Of a stretch of DNA of 64,000 nucleotides, positions 9,661-21,308 are shown one piece after another. A model generated the notes under the pieces. It saw only the letters and a program-made list of their open reading frames with translations. It was not told the DNA's origin and did not search any database. The position numbers and the translations under genes were made by a program. Numbering within the stretch: the stretch's first letter is position 1; every line of letters starts with the position of its first letter. Source of the stretch: Fratercula arctica (lineage: Eukaryota > Chordata > Aves > Charadriiformes > Alcidae); contig CANTUZ010000008.1 of the NCBI GenBank assembly GCA_947846985.1, positions 27,733,352-27,797,351 on the forward strand, given 5' to 3'.

Positions 9661-12278
9661 GACCAAATCTGGGCCAGGTTTGCAAAGGTGTCTGGTCATC
9701 TGCAATGCAAGCAGTAGCTCTGTGTAAGGTAATCTGACACATAAGAAAATTATTGACTCATCCACTTCTACTGAGGGTCAGCACCTAATCTGCTGTGGGG
9801 CTTTTTAAAGCACCTTTCCTAGATTACCACATATTTATGCATCTAGCCACTTTTTCACACTGAGCTGCCTAACAAAAGTTATGGAAACTGGCTCTCAAAA
9901 TATTAAGCATCCTTGAGTTAGCAAAGCTTTATTTTCCTATTCCTGAGCACAAAGTATTGATGAATTTGCCTCTTGTTGCCACTACATGCATAGTTCTCCG
10001 TGCAAAATCAAGCTGAAGTTACTGCTAGTCAAGATGTTTCTTCTGCTTGCTTATAATTAGCTAAGATTATGACTCTTTTTTATACGTTTGTCTTTTATTT
10101 ACACAGCTCTTAGCATAACAGGGAATATGTAGACACTGCTGGTCCATTGGTACATTTTCATGTATCAACCTATAGCACAGAAGATGATGGTTTTGAAGTT
10201 ATACTGCTTCTCCTTCATTTCTGATAGGGATAGGAGCAGATACATTGGAAAGAAACTGAGATGAGGAAGAGCAATAAGCTATGGATCAGCACAGACAAGG
10301 GGCCTAAAAGGACCAAACTGAGGAGAGTGGCCCATATTAGAGTTTGTCTTTCCTCAGCTAGAGCATTTCCTGGATTTCACTGGGTGGCACAGATGCTGGC
10401 GGTGAAGGGGAAGGGTAAGCGGAGCAGAAAAACCTTAGCAGATCATTTAAACTGTCCATGAAACTGTGGCCTTAACATTTGCTGAGTGTGTAAAAGGCAA
10501 AGATGCATTTGAACATGGAAGGAACAAACATTGCAGATCGTTTTGTGCACTTTCACAAGAAAGTGGATATGTGCATAGGTAAAATAAATCCTTTTTAACA
10601 TTTACAACAAAGGAGCAATGTGCATTCTGTCAGCCTGCTAAGCAAGACACTTCTCCTTTTATCATCAGTTAAATTGTATCTTTAGACTCCTGGGGAATTT
10701 TTTCATCTTGCTATATTCCACAAAAGGCTTAACTTTAAGGGTAGCCAAACGTTATCATCCTTGCACAATAAAGATTGTAATTAAAAGAAATGTAAAGAAT
10801 CCTACTTGACCTTTAAAAACCACATGCTTACAAACATATTTATGACTGCAGATACGTCAAAAATTCTACCCTTTGTAGGTATTTATTAAAACCATGGTCA
10901 CACTAAAAATCTTTTCCTTTCTTTCTGCTCTAACTTGGGACAACACTTAAGTAAGTGTAGGAGCATGGCATTTTTTTCAAGGGTCAATATGTCCTGCTAG
11001 TAAGACATAAGCAACTAAGACTATTGATAGGTAGGTAGCAGTTGGTGTTAGATAAAAGAGAAAGCTGGAAGCTTGAACATAGACCTTTCTAACTCTATAT
11101 TTTGGCTGTGCTTCCTTAGCCAACAAACTTTCCTGCAGGGGATGTGGGGAAAAGAAAACCCCTGTATCAATTCCCTGAGCATATGCTCATTCAGTACATG
11201 CTATGCTTTATGTATGTTAACAAATAGGTGACAGTTTCTCCTAGAACAAAGTCATGGGCCTTGGCATGGTCCAGTCCTTTGTAAATTGTAGGATTCAAAC
11301 TACAGACATTTGGAGCATAGAACTGCATGGAGCAGTCACTCATGTAAGCATGTATTTTCAGTCTTCCTGAAAATATGGAAAAATTCTTTTTCATACTTTA
11401 AAATGTTGACATTGGCATAAATTCAGGATGAAAATTGCAGCGCAAAAGGGAGGTGTTTCATAAAGTTATGAGTGATTTAAAACGGGGAGTTACATGCTAA
11501 CTACATTTCAACATTAATTATAGAAGCCACTACCAGGCATATTCTATAAATACCCACCCTCTTCTCCAGGAGTAACAAGAGCACTTTCTGTGATCCTGTT
11601 ATCACACTGAAACAGGAATTCTCATAATTTTGCATTGTTAACTATATTTTGATACAGAGATTTGTCTCACATGCAGAACATTTACGATTCTGCAGACCAG
11701 AAGAGGCTGTTTCTATTCATGACTGCATAATATATCTGAAGCAGTGTAATTATAGAATGTTTTATTAATGGGACCACCTCTTAATAGCCATAATTGGGAA
11801 TAGTCATCTTTCTTGGGCCACTTACCCACAATAGAACAAAGTTTGGGAGTCTCTGCACACGTTTAAAGTAAGATTTTCTGATTGATTGGGGCATTTCTTG
11901 GGCCAAGTTCCATAATTTGGTATGAAGAAGAGGAAGCTGAGCTCTGCACAGGTGCAAGAACCCAGCAGCAGAACCAGAAGACCAGTTTACAAAAGCAATA
12001 CCTATGTTAGTGCCAGACCACAAACTATAGTTTTCCTATATTTCCCTCTTTTTTTGTTTGCAGCCATGGGTGGTTACTTCAAGTAATATTTGAATGTTCA
12101 CTCTTTATGCCCTGCTTTAAGAACTTCATAGTAGGGATTTGAAATTGTCTGGTCTTCTTACCAGTATAGGCCACATAACTTATTTCTGTTTTTTGATGAT
12201 GAGATTGCTGTAGCAAACTTCGCATTTCCAGAGCTAACAGTTGCAGTTATAAATTCTGTATTGGTTGTCTCTGCTAAT
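9661..12278. other. non-coding unique sequence
   Basis: No supported gene. At 12034-12063 there is a strong plus-strand acceptor (long T/C tract, then gcag) followed at once by CCATGGG, but that frame stops after six codons. I regard it as a decoy. Confidence 0.5.
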
Positions 12279-12315
12279 CTTGACGGGAAAATTTCCACTG
12301 GAAATTTCCGTCAAG
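12279..12315. repeat. near-perfect hairpin 1
   Basis: Left arm CTTGACGGGAAAATTTCC (12279-12296), loop ACT, right arm GGAAATTTCCGTCAAG (12300-12315). The arms pair throughout except for two bases bulged in the left arm. A stem this long with a 3-base loop is rare by chance. Confidence 0.95.
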
Positions 12316-12331
12316 TAAAAAAAAAAATCCA

Positions 12332-12360
12332 TGCATTTCTCAAAAATCATGAGAAATGCA
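12332..12360. repeat. perfect 11-bp hairpin 2
   Basis: TGCATTTCTCA (12332-12342), a 7-base loop, then TGAGAAATGCA (12350-12360). It sits 16 bases after hairpin 1, separated by an A-rich spacer. Confidence 0.95.
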
Positions 12361-14266
12361 GCTTCTAATGGTGATTTTTGTCTGCTAAACACATCAAGGT
12401 GACATCTCGGGGCACTTCAAACCTGTTTCCAGACTCCTGACTCTCCCCACACATTGGGAGCTAAGCATTCACTACCTATTCAGGGCCACTGTTTTACATA
12501 CAAGTTTGTGGTTATATGCATGTAACTATTACTATTATTATTATGATATAACATTTATTTTATTTATTAGGTTGGAAAATAGGGTAGACAATTTGTGACA
12601 ATGTCATCCAATATCACATGTGAAAATTTTAACCAAAATGTGTTTTGGTGGGTGCTATGGAAACAAAGGTGTGACGGCAACCTGTGATCTTCACAATAAA
12701 GTTCCTTTTCATAGTTCTGGGAGCCAAAATGTCCAGTTCATTCCATGAATTTTACGAATGAGGAAATTAATATCTTGTTTGCTCTTGTTTTGTATTTGCA
12801 AGTGATCTGAGCATAAGCACAGAGGAGCAGTTTTAGGAAAATGAAATTTTGATTGGATACTAGCAACTTCAGTTTAAAAAATATGAAAAAGAAATATTAA
12901 GCTTACAGCAGGACTTCATGCTATAAACTTTGGTGAGACAGTCTGAGGTAAATTACTTAATAGCTATCCTATTTTAGACTTTTAATAAAACTGCTATAGT
13001 CTGTATGTTGAGTATATTCTGATTTTTCCTTCTTCCTTCTATACAATCCATTCAATGTGATATATGTTGGTTGTAAGTATCTTAATATCTTGCTACCAAT
13101 GGAAAATCTTGCATAAGGGTGATTGATCTAAAAACCGATAACCGTTTCAGCCTGAAGACATGTTCTTTTCCCTTCCTCCATCATAAAAATCTTACTTTAT
13201 CTTTCCTTACCACAGTAAGTGCAGTGACTCCCATTGAGTTGGAGCACCCTATTTGAAAAAGTCGTAATGAAATAGGTGAACCCCTCTCACATTGCACTCT
13301 AAAAATGTCAAGAGATCTTCCTCAACGGTCCATAATTGGTCTTTCACATATTTCCTATGTCAAACATTTATGACTAGCATAAAGCTCTTCTCTAGTAAAT
13401 TTTTGGCAGAACTAATATCACAGTTTTGAAGCACAATAGCATAAATACAAGATCTGGGGTTTTTTTACTGTATGTTCTACTCTTAAGTAAAGCAGAGGGG
13501 GGAAAAAAGGTTTAAAATAATGTGATCTAATGGAAAGATATTCACACATACACAAAAAGTAAAAGTCAGCATGAATTATGTTCTTAAGCCTCTATATCTT
13601 TTAAAAGCTTTATTCTCAACATGTAACTGTTTTACTGGGAAAATCTTAATAGCAATACACTTTGAGAAATTTGCTGCTCTGGGATGTTGGAGACAATCTC
13701 CCTGATTAGTATCATAAACTTGATTAAAGATCAAAGCATGTGCATACGCTTTAAGCTTAAATACCCGTTAAAAACAAGGTTAATTGCCGTATCAGGCTTC
13801 TCATGAGGTGGGAGGCTAAACCAGAACTCAGCCATTTTTGTTTCTCATGGAGAGTTCACTTTTTAAGGGATTTATTAGGATGGTGTTCTCAGGTCACATA
13901 TAAGAATAGCTGTCTGGTTGGACTTCCATAGCTGACCATTTTTCAGAAAGCTCACTATTTTGGAAAAAAAAAACAAAACAAAAAAAACAGTGCCTTTTTT
14001 TGTTCCACAGAAGTGATTTTTATGTAAAGAATTCTGTGATTTCCTTTGCTAAAGGGAGTTAGAGTATGGATGTACCTGATAGCATATCTTCACAGGTATT
14101 TTCTAAGGAATTTTACTTTTTTGAGCATTTCTATATACTTAGATTAAAACTGCATGATGATAGAGTTATAGTTAATGTATACTACCAGGATTATCCCAAA
14201 AAACTATTCTAAATCTATGTCTATTCTGATTTCTCCCTAACCAGATTTTTTTTTTTTTTTTTTAAC
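12361..14266. other. non-coding unique sequence
   Basis: AT-rich, with A-rich stretches at 13963-13988 and an 18-base T run at 14246-14263 bordering the exon-like island that follows. No gene or repeat family recognised. Confidence 0.45.
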
Positions 14267-14394
14267 TTTAGGCTGTGGATCCATGAAGGAAAACATCAGC
14301 AATTGCTCCCTGGGGTTAATACAGCGCTTCAAAGAGGGAGCATTAAATTCCCATAGGTACAGAGCTGATTCAAAGAAATCTTGTAAATGATGAG
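14267..14394 (-). CDS. candidate internal exon, unknown protein
   Basis: On the minus strand a good acceptor (gcttctttcttttcag) precedes 14394. The exon would begin with two bases completing a split codon, then 42 codons without a stop, starting HHLQDFFESALYLWEF and including LKRCINPREQLLMFSFMDP. The proposed donor is AAA followed by GTTAAA, a weak match, and a run of A follows it directly. Exit phase is 0, which suits entry into the segment at 8294. Entry needs one base from the previous exon, whereas the 16.1 kb island ends in phase 0, so another exon or another donor would be needed. I recognise no family. Composition and acceptor favour a real exon; the donor argues against. Confidence 0.27.
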
Positions 14395-14978
14395 CTGAAA
14401 AGAAAGAAGCATTTAACCATGCAGAAATAACATGGTTCATTGCTCCGACACCAAGAAATTATGCTGTGCAGTCTGGAGCTCCATCTCCTGGTGCTTGTCA
14501 AAGAACTAAAATAATTTCCAAATGTCTCCTAATCTATACACTGATACCTCAAATTACCCAAGCTATATTGCAGGGGCAATTGCAAGATTCCTCACCCCAC
14601 AGCGAGTCCAGTTTTAGGTTTGTAACCCCTGCGAGCAGGGAAATACAACTTTGCAGAATGCTCTTCTGGGTCACTCTGGACTCACTGGAACTGGTCCCCA
14701 GCTCCTTCACCATGGGCTACACTTAAATAGCATGATCCTGCTTTCAATCAAAAGCATGAGATCTTGTGCCCCACTCACAAATTTGTGAGAAGGGTGGGGA
14801 CTGCAATTATGCAAATGCTTTGTGCAAAATAGGATAAAAATTATGCGTTCTAATGTATTTATTTGGTTCTCCAGTTGTGAGCCACTGAAGGAACCGTCAT
14901 TTGAGGGTCGTATTATTGTCTAGGAAATAACTGTATGAGTTTCTTAGCTAAAGTGGTGGAAACTTCTCATTTAAATCC

Positions 14979-15022
14979 TTTTTTTTTTTTTTTAATATAA
15001 AAATATGTATGTATGTATGTAT
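14979..15022. repeat. T run followed by an (ATGT)n microsatellite
   Basis: Fifteen T at 14979-14993, then about four and a half ATGT units at 15004-15022. Confidence 0.9.
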
Positions 15023-16012
15023 AATTCTACATAAAGTTTTTACCAGAGATGTTAAAATGTGATTTCTACTTGGCAAAATATAAGTTGGCCAGAGGAAATA
15101 TCGTACAGGTAGGTGTACTAAACATACAGTAAATAAGTGAATGTAATACATGAGCGAATAGATAAATCAAGGTTAGGATGCCAGTTTGGAATGATGCATT
15201 ATAGGGTCAAAATGAGAGGTTAAGTTAAAGAATTTTGTCTATGCACCAGCCACAAAACATCCATAATAGGAAAGACATCACAAATAATATAGTTCAGAAA
15301 TATTTCTGAAAGAAGAAGAAAATCAGCATTGTTATGAATGTTAGTTATTTTATTAGAATCTTTTCCTATCATCTTACTGGTAAATGTACCCATTCTTCTC
15401 CTACTTGTATTAATTTTTCTCCATGAATGGATTCAGAAGTGAATATCCCATCATTTCTTAAGAAAGATCATTATACAAGTAATTTAGAATGTTTTTGCTT
15501 CTATTAAAGCATTTACCAGTAAATAAGCTATTTTATTCAGCCAATCAAAAATACCATAACTAAAACACATTGCTACTGCTCTATGGTAGCTGGATCATTA
15601 ATTAAATATACTAGCTTCATTTTATATACGGGATTTTTATCAGCACTGCCAATGCAAGAATAGTCAGTCTAATAGTTAAGTTTATAACTTATCTATTTTT
15701 ACTTTATTTTTTCATAATTTGAAGGCTTACAGGATCACATGAAAATCTATATCTATTCAAGAGAGGACTCTCATGAAAGAAACTGAACATATAATGCAGG
15801 ATGGTGATTTCTTTGGGAATGAGTGGTAGCTGTGATTGCATTTATTTTAAGTAACTCTCACTTGTGCACTTTTGACCAAGTGCACATTGCTCTCCCCATT
15901 TCATTTGCATTCTGGCTATCAGCAATTGTTGAACCCAAGTCCTGTTTCGTTATCGCAGTGTAAACAGATATTAGCCTCATCATTAAGCTAGTTTTTTCCA
16001 GATTTATCCTAC
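15023..16012. other. non-coding unique sequence
   Basis: No supported feature. On the minus strand near 15840-15945 there is an open stretch with a strong donor (caa/gtgagag), but its acceptor is poor and its phase does not connect the islands on either side. Confidence 0.4.
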
Positions 16013-16131
16013 TGTGAGAGCAGACATGAACCCGTAAACTGGTGTAGTTGTACTCAGCCGCTCAGTGAAGTAAGGTGCACCCATTTCTCTTTCAGAAGCT
16101 CCTCTTAGATTTCGTGAACTGAATAACACTT
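16013..16131 (-). CDS. candidate internal exon, unknown protein
   Basis: The minus-strand acceptor is pyrimidine-rich (tctttcctctttatgttag). The exon starts with two bases of a split codon, then 39 open codons including SSRNLRGASEREMG and APYFTERLSTTTPVYGF, and ends ACA before a fair donor, GTAGGA. The length of 119 nt is typical of an internal exon. The frame reaches TAA two codons past the donor, so the donor lies where coding would end. Exit phase 0 matches entry at 8294 directly, or the 14.3 kb island only with a different donor (CTGA/GTACAA inside this exon would give the right phase). The product is not recognised; there is no membrane segment and the peptide is polar. A decoy exon cannot be excluded. 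Confidence 0.3.
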
Positions 16132-16634
16132 CTAACATAAAGAGGAAAGAATAAAATATGAAGGGGGATATGAAGGGGAAAGAATAAAACCATGGACAAA
16201 TAATATTAAAGAGCTTTTGCAATACTCGTATCTACTCTTAAGTTTAATCACATATAGTCTTGATCCTAAAAAGACAGATAAGAATTGATTTGGGACTGTG
16301 AACTGTATTTCTTGTGAATCATTATGCAGCAAATTCCAGTAATATATGTCCATCCTCCCACAGGGAGCAGAAAATACTAGAAATCACTGGCATTATGTAT
16401 GTGGCAATTCTCTTGGAAACTATTATTGCTACTCAAATTATTGCAGATTCTTATTACAAGGCACATGACTGATCAATAACAGGCTTTTATTAGTTCCCTT
16501 ACTGACCTTTCAATATATTAGACATGGCTGATGTTGTAACTTAAAACTTGCCAGTAATAATGCAGAAAATTTCCAAAGCATTGGTTTGAGTGAGAAACTT
16601 CAAGTAGCTGTGCTCTTCTGCTCTTTTCTTGCAG
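16132..16634. other. non-coding sequence
   Basis: Nothing specific seen apart from the pyrimidine tract at 16609-16634, which forms the acceptor of the next candidate exon. Confidence 0.4.
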
Positions 16635-16712
16635 CAGTCTGATAATACTTTAATGGACTCCGGCCTTAAGCTCAGACTCCAACAACACACAAACATGTAA
16701 TAATTGATTAAG
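16635..16712 (+). ncRNA. candidate non-coding exon (plus strand)
   Basis: A very strong acceptor (tgctcttctgctcttttcttgcag) lies immediately upstream and a near-consensus donor (TTAAG/GTGAGTTT) downstream, framing 78 nt. All three frames contain stops, so it could be an exon of a long non-coding RNA, a 3' terminal coding exon or a decoy. A tandem acceptor (gcagcag) would also allow a start at 16638. No neighbour proves transcription. Confidence 0.2.
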
Positions 16713-18528
16713 GTGAGTTTGTAATTCTACCCTAAATTTCTCCAGAGATTTGTCTCTGTGACTCTGCATGGATCACATTCAGCTGTAGTATGCACAGGTG
16801 AACGTGACAGAGCATGATGCTTGATCTACATCAGGTTTATTACACAACCTGTAATGTTTTTTTAATTTTATGGTAAAATTATAATTCATAATTATTTTTA
16901 TAAGATAATTATTACACAGCCTGTATTATTTTGCCTGTTGGTGCAGCCGTTAGAGAACTGCAAGAGGTTTCAGATTTCCAGCTGGAGATTTCCCACAGGA
17001 ATGCAATCAGCTGGACCTGAACCTAATTAGGCTTGTATCCTAAAAAGGAGAGCAGAGGGCTGGCTCGCTCTTCTGTTGAAGGAGGAACTGCTTGTTAGTG
17101 TAAGGAGGATTGAGCTGTACAGCTATGCAGTAGACTTTGTGTGAGGCTGCAGACTTCTACGCTACTTAGAAAATGCAGGCTGGGCTGGATTAGTATTATC
17201 TTAAATGTATAATATGCTTGTAAATACACCAAGTCTGACTGGCCAAAATAGTTCTGCTTAGCCAAACAAGCTGCTCTTCAGCCCCTCAACCTCACTCACT
17301 GCTAGTGTGCCAGTAGTGTTGTACCTGGTTCCTAGGAAGCGTGTGCTAATTCTTACAGTGGTAGCATGTACTTATAGATCCACAGAGATCATTACAATCA
17401 TGACCTTTTAAAATGAGCTAGTATTTCACAACTCTAAAGCCAAAGACCTTTTAGGTATTTATAATTCTGGAATCTTGTTGCAATGAACCTCAAATGTAAC
17501 ACCAAACTGAGTGATCTTGAATGAGACTTCCATTTTGCTAAACTTACTCTAAGATGGAAGAAAAAGAGTCTCATAATAGAAGACCTCCTAAGTGAATTCC
17601 TTATCCTCCTGATGTTTATTTCCTGTGTTGATGAAGATTTCCAGCTTCACATTATTAGCAGTTTCAATAGCATGTTGTCCTTTTCTGTCATGTAATTAAT
17701 GAAAATATTGACTGATGTCTGTTGCAAGGTCAACTCTTCCAGTAATAACTTCTCTGCAGCCTAATTATTCCCACTCTTTACAACTTATCATTAGCTTCCC
17801 ATTAGCTAGAAGCTTACCTTCCTTATTATCCTTGTGATGTTCTTCAACTTAACCCACACAATCTCATGAGATACGTATCAGTTGCATTTGTAGAGCACAG
17901 AGAAATTAGGTCTACCATTTTCCCTAAACGCACAGAGCAATTCTTCTCACCAAAGAAATGCAATAGCATGTTTTGCTGCCACTGTCCTTGGCGAATCAAT
18001 GGTGTACTTTATTCATTATATTTCTGTGATTTTCATTAGTCATTCCTTCAATCTTTTATAAACCTTATATGATATTGAGTCAGACTCAACAGAATACAGT
18101 TTGCACCTTAATTGCATAACCAGAGCTGGCTGTTACGCCCACTATTGTGCTGTGGCAAGTCCCACTGCTGTTGTCTAAAGGTAGATATATATTCAGATTT
18201 GAACAGTTCAATTACAGTGTCTTGGTTTTTTAGGCTATCTCTGAATTACAGTGCCTAATGTTAACAAACTCATTGCGAAAGTATTAGCTTGTGAGTTTTG
18301 ACCAGATGGCTAGAGAGAACTACCATCTTTACTGCTACTACTCTAGCATTAGCTGTTGCTTTTAAGCCTGTATTTAGTGTACTACAGCACACTGACAGAG
18401 CACCTTTTTTAAGGAACACCAACCAGCATAATGTCCTTACCAAAGATGTAGTAATGATTACAATGAGCAGTGGACTTGACTGACAAGAAAACCACTGGGC
18501 GAGGATATAGCAGACCTTATATGCTGTG
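16713..18528. other. non-coding unique sequence
   Basis: Contains a short local duplication: ttattacacaacctgtaat near 16837-16856 recurs as attattacacagcctgtatt near 16908-16927. No gene recognised. Confidence 0.5.
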
Positions 18529-18650
18529 TAATCCTGGGGACACTACAGCTCTGGGGCCTCAGTTTCCCCATCACTATGTAACAGAGGGCATGCAAACTGC
18601 TTTCTTCAAGAAGTACATTGAGATACATTAATGTTACATATTAAGGAAAC
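18529..18650 (+). repeat. MIR-like ancient SINE remnant
   Basis: The segment gggcctcagtttccccatca, followed by a gap and then tttcttcaagaagtacattgagatac, resembles the second half of MIR-type core-SINEs (cctcagtttccccatctgtaaaatgg ... aagcgctttgagatc). Very diverged; a repeat library is needed to confirm. Confidence 0.45.
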
Positions 18651-18868
18651 TATTACTAAATATTTTACTAGAGACCAGAGGCCAGGTATTTCCCACAACC
18701 TCACTAAGTGAGCCCAATCAAAATCCCACAGGAGGTCTCACAGCACACTCCTTAGTGCATCTACTCAGTGTGGTCGGCACCTTTCTGCTCCAAAAGGGAC
18801 CTCTGAGCCTTTTCATGGTTAGAAAGTCAAATTGCTGTCATTAAGCATTCCTAGAATATAGGACATCA

Positions 18869-19419
18869 TGAAATCATAGAATCATAGAATTGTCAGGGTT
18901 GGAAGGGACCTTAAAGATCATCTGGTTCCAACCCCCTGCCATTGGCAGGGACACCTCCCACTAGATCAGGTTGCTCAGAGCCCCATCCAGCCTGGCCTTA
19001 AAAAATTCCAGGGATGGGGCTTCCACCACCTCTCTGGGCAACCTGTTCCAGTGTCTCACCACCCTCATGGTGAAGAACTTCTTCCTAAAGTCCAGTCTGA
19101 ATCATCCCATCTCTAGTTTTAATCCATTCCCTCTAGTCCTACCATTACCCAACACCCTAAAAAGTCCGTCACCAGCTTTCTTGTAGGCCCCCTTAAGATA
19201 CTGGTAGGCCACTATAAGGTCTCCTCGGAGCCTTCTTTTCTCCAGACTGAATAACCCCAACTCTCTCAGTCTGTCCTCACAGGAGAGGTGCTCCAGCCCT
19301 CTGATCATCCTCGTGGCCCTTCTCTGGACACGTTCCAGCATGTCCATATCTCTCTTGTAGTTGGGGCTCCAGAACTGAACACAGTACTCCAGGTGCGGTC
19401 TCACGAGAGTGGAGGGACT
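18869..19419 (-). mobile_element. CR1 LINE, 5'-truncated
   Basis: The 3' octamers (atcatagaatcatagaat) are at 18870-18890 and the truncated 5' end is near 19419. On the minus strand the ORF2 tail is open from 19419 to a stop near 19102 and shows [40 protein letters not shown] and [17 protein letters not shown], so the RT-distal peptide is well kept. It then stops early, after GLKLEMG, before the HWNRLP segment, so the copy is not intact. The UTR contains the usual ggttggaagggaccttaaagatcat. Confidence 0.96.
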
Positions 19420-21215
19420 CGATCTCATATAAAAATAGATCCACTGACGCTAAAAAAACGCTAATTTTTCCTTCTTTTAGGTGCAAACTTCAATGTCAGA
19501 TTTGGGGACAATCAAGAATTTGCACTAATTATACAGTATATCTGCAGGCTTAACACAACACGTTTGTGTTGTGGGTTTTCTTCTTGCTCCTGTTAAATTG
19601 GCCTTTTGAAGACTAAGAGCTTGTGAGCTTTGCATGTTAAAGGCTAAAATCTTGTTATAGTGAAACTGATTTTTTTAAGGCTTGAGGGAGATTGAAGGTA
19701 AATTGAAAAGTAGCCATGGAGTCCTTGTGCAAGTCATTCACCTTGTAGAGCTCTAGGCTGAGAGAGCTCAAATGCCACTCTACTTAACAAGCTCAAAAAT
19801 ACTAATTTAAATAACAAGCACAAACTCCACTTGGGATCCGCACTGAGGCATTTGTGGATTGCACAGCTTTAACTCCCAAACAACATTATTTGAAGAAAAA
19901 AAGAAGAGTAATTCCTTTTTTAAAGTGGTAATTCAGGGACCAAGTCTCAAAAGCATTTGAACATTTCAAGGACTATTGCTCTACCAAATTGTTCTTAACT
20001 ACAAGTATTAAACTTTGAAAGGGATAGAATACTTTTTTCAAATTCAAATTATTAGCTTCAAGTCTCACAAGGATAATAAATCTATGCATATTCTTGTCAC
20101 TTCAACTTTAGCAGAAACTACAATATTTGTGCTTTAAAGCTGAAAAGTTAATGCTTGCTAACAAGTGATGTAGAGGATGTCTACACACCATCTTAATGGC
20201 TCAGAAATGTTACACAAGAACAAAAACTAAAACTCCTATATCCAATACTGATCAAATAAAAATATTTGGGAGAGTGTAACACACAGATTTCATGGAAGAA
20301 AGATGCAACATGAAGCACTAAAAAAGATATCACATCTGGCCAGTGAAGTCCTTTGGTACAGGTCTTTGCTAACTGGAATGCCACATAAGTACGCCTATGT
20401 ATTTGTCCAGTCATTATAAGTTTCTCAGATATGTTAAAATGTTGTAGTTAAATTTCAGTGGAAGCGTTTACAGCTAATTTGGACACCTCTCATATTTAAA
20501 AATTTTGTCATAATTAAAAAACAATATATTTTCAACAACATAGAAGAATATTTGCTGTCTTTTACAGAACAACTTTGCATTTTGAATGAAAATATTTATC
20601 TATAAGACTGTTTAAGTTCATGTTAGAAATTAAGTTTTATCACCTGATCACCATGAATTTTTAAAGATTTTTGGATCACCAAAAAAGGCAAGATGAAGAA
20701 AAATATATATTTTGGAAAGGCATCTTGTGTCCTCTAAGAGGACAAATTTTACAAAAGTCTCTCTCTTAAGTCAACTGAGCTTAGCATTTTGCTGGTTTTA
20801 GCAGATTTTTGTCAATTAAAAACTGATTTAAAAATCCTTTTTTAGACAAGAATGGTACTCTTAAGAACTGGAACATATTAGAAAAAAAAGTATTTTAACT
20901 GGAACATATTAGAAGAAATAAAGTATAGTGAGCAAAATCTTCAGAGGTATCTTAGTTTCTCTGGAGATTTTTAGAAGTACTAATGTTAAATAGGCATCTG
21001 AATACCATTTTTTTGGAATAGCATTGTTAGAATTAGGCACCTCCTTTTTAGCTGTTGTGAAGATGATGAATTGTGCAAGAAATATATGCAGATGTAATGC
21101 AAGTATATGGCTTAAGGCAAAAGCAATATGTAAGAAATGAGATGTCTGTTTTCAAATTCAGTTAATGTCAGTGCAGTGTAATTTTTCCTTACAGTTTTTC
21201 AAGCTAGTTTTGAGA
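19420..21215. other. non-coding unique sequence
   Basis: AT-rich. A short tandem repeat, aactggaacatattagaa, occurs twice at about 20866-20915. A good plus-strand acceptor at 19463-19480 has no convincing donor. No gene recognised. Confidence 0.5.
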
Positions 21216-21308
21216 CAAGTCCTACAATTCATATACAGTCAAAGTTCCCATTCAGTCAAGGGGAGCTTTGCCCACTTGCAGGAGTACAAGCTGCAGCACT
21301 TGGCCCTA
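21216..21308. repeat. old self-complementary amniote repeat remnant
   Basis: The string agttcccattcagtcaaggg gagctttgcc, flanked by cctacaattcatatacag on the left and gcagcacttggccc on the right, matches from memory the 'cccattgacttcaatgggagttttgcc' type of old repeat common in birds, crocodiles and turtles. Diverged and not dated. Confidence 0.45.

Noticed and set aside
12034..12083. Strong acceptor followed by CCATGGG
   Set aside because: The frame ends after six codons and the only near donor (CAA/GTAATA) would give a 19-nt exon; probably a decoy.
15840..15945. Minus-strand open stretch with a strong donor between the 16.1 and 14.3 kb islands
   Set aside because: Poor acceptor, and its exit phase (2 nt) does not match entry of the 14.3 kb island, which needs 1 nt.
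20193..20414. Minus-strand frame starting MTGQIHRRTYVAFQLAKTC
   Set aside because: The first 30 residues look protein-like, but there is no acceptor before it and the donor (GAT/GTGATA) is weak.
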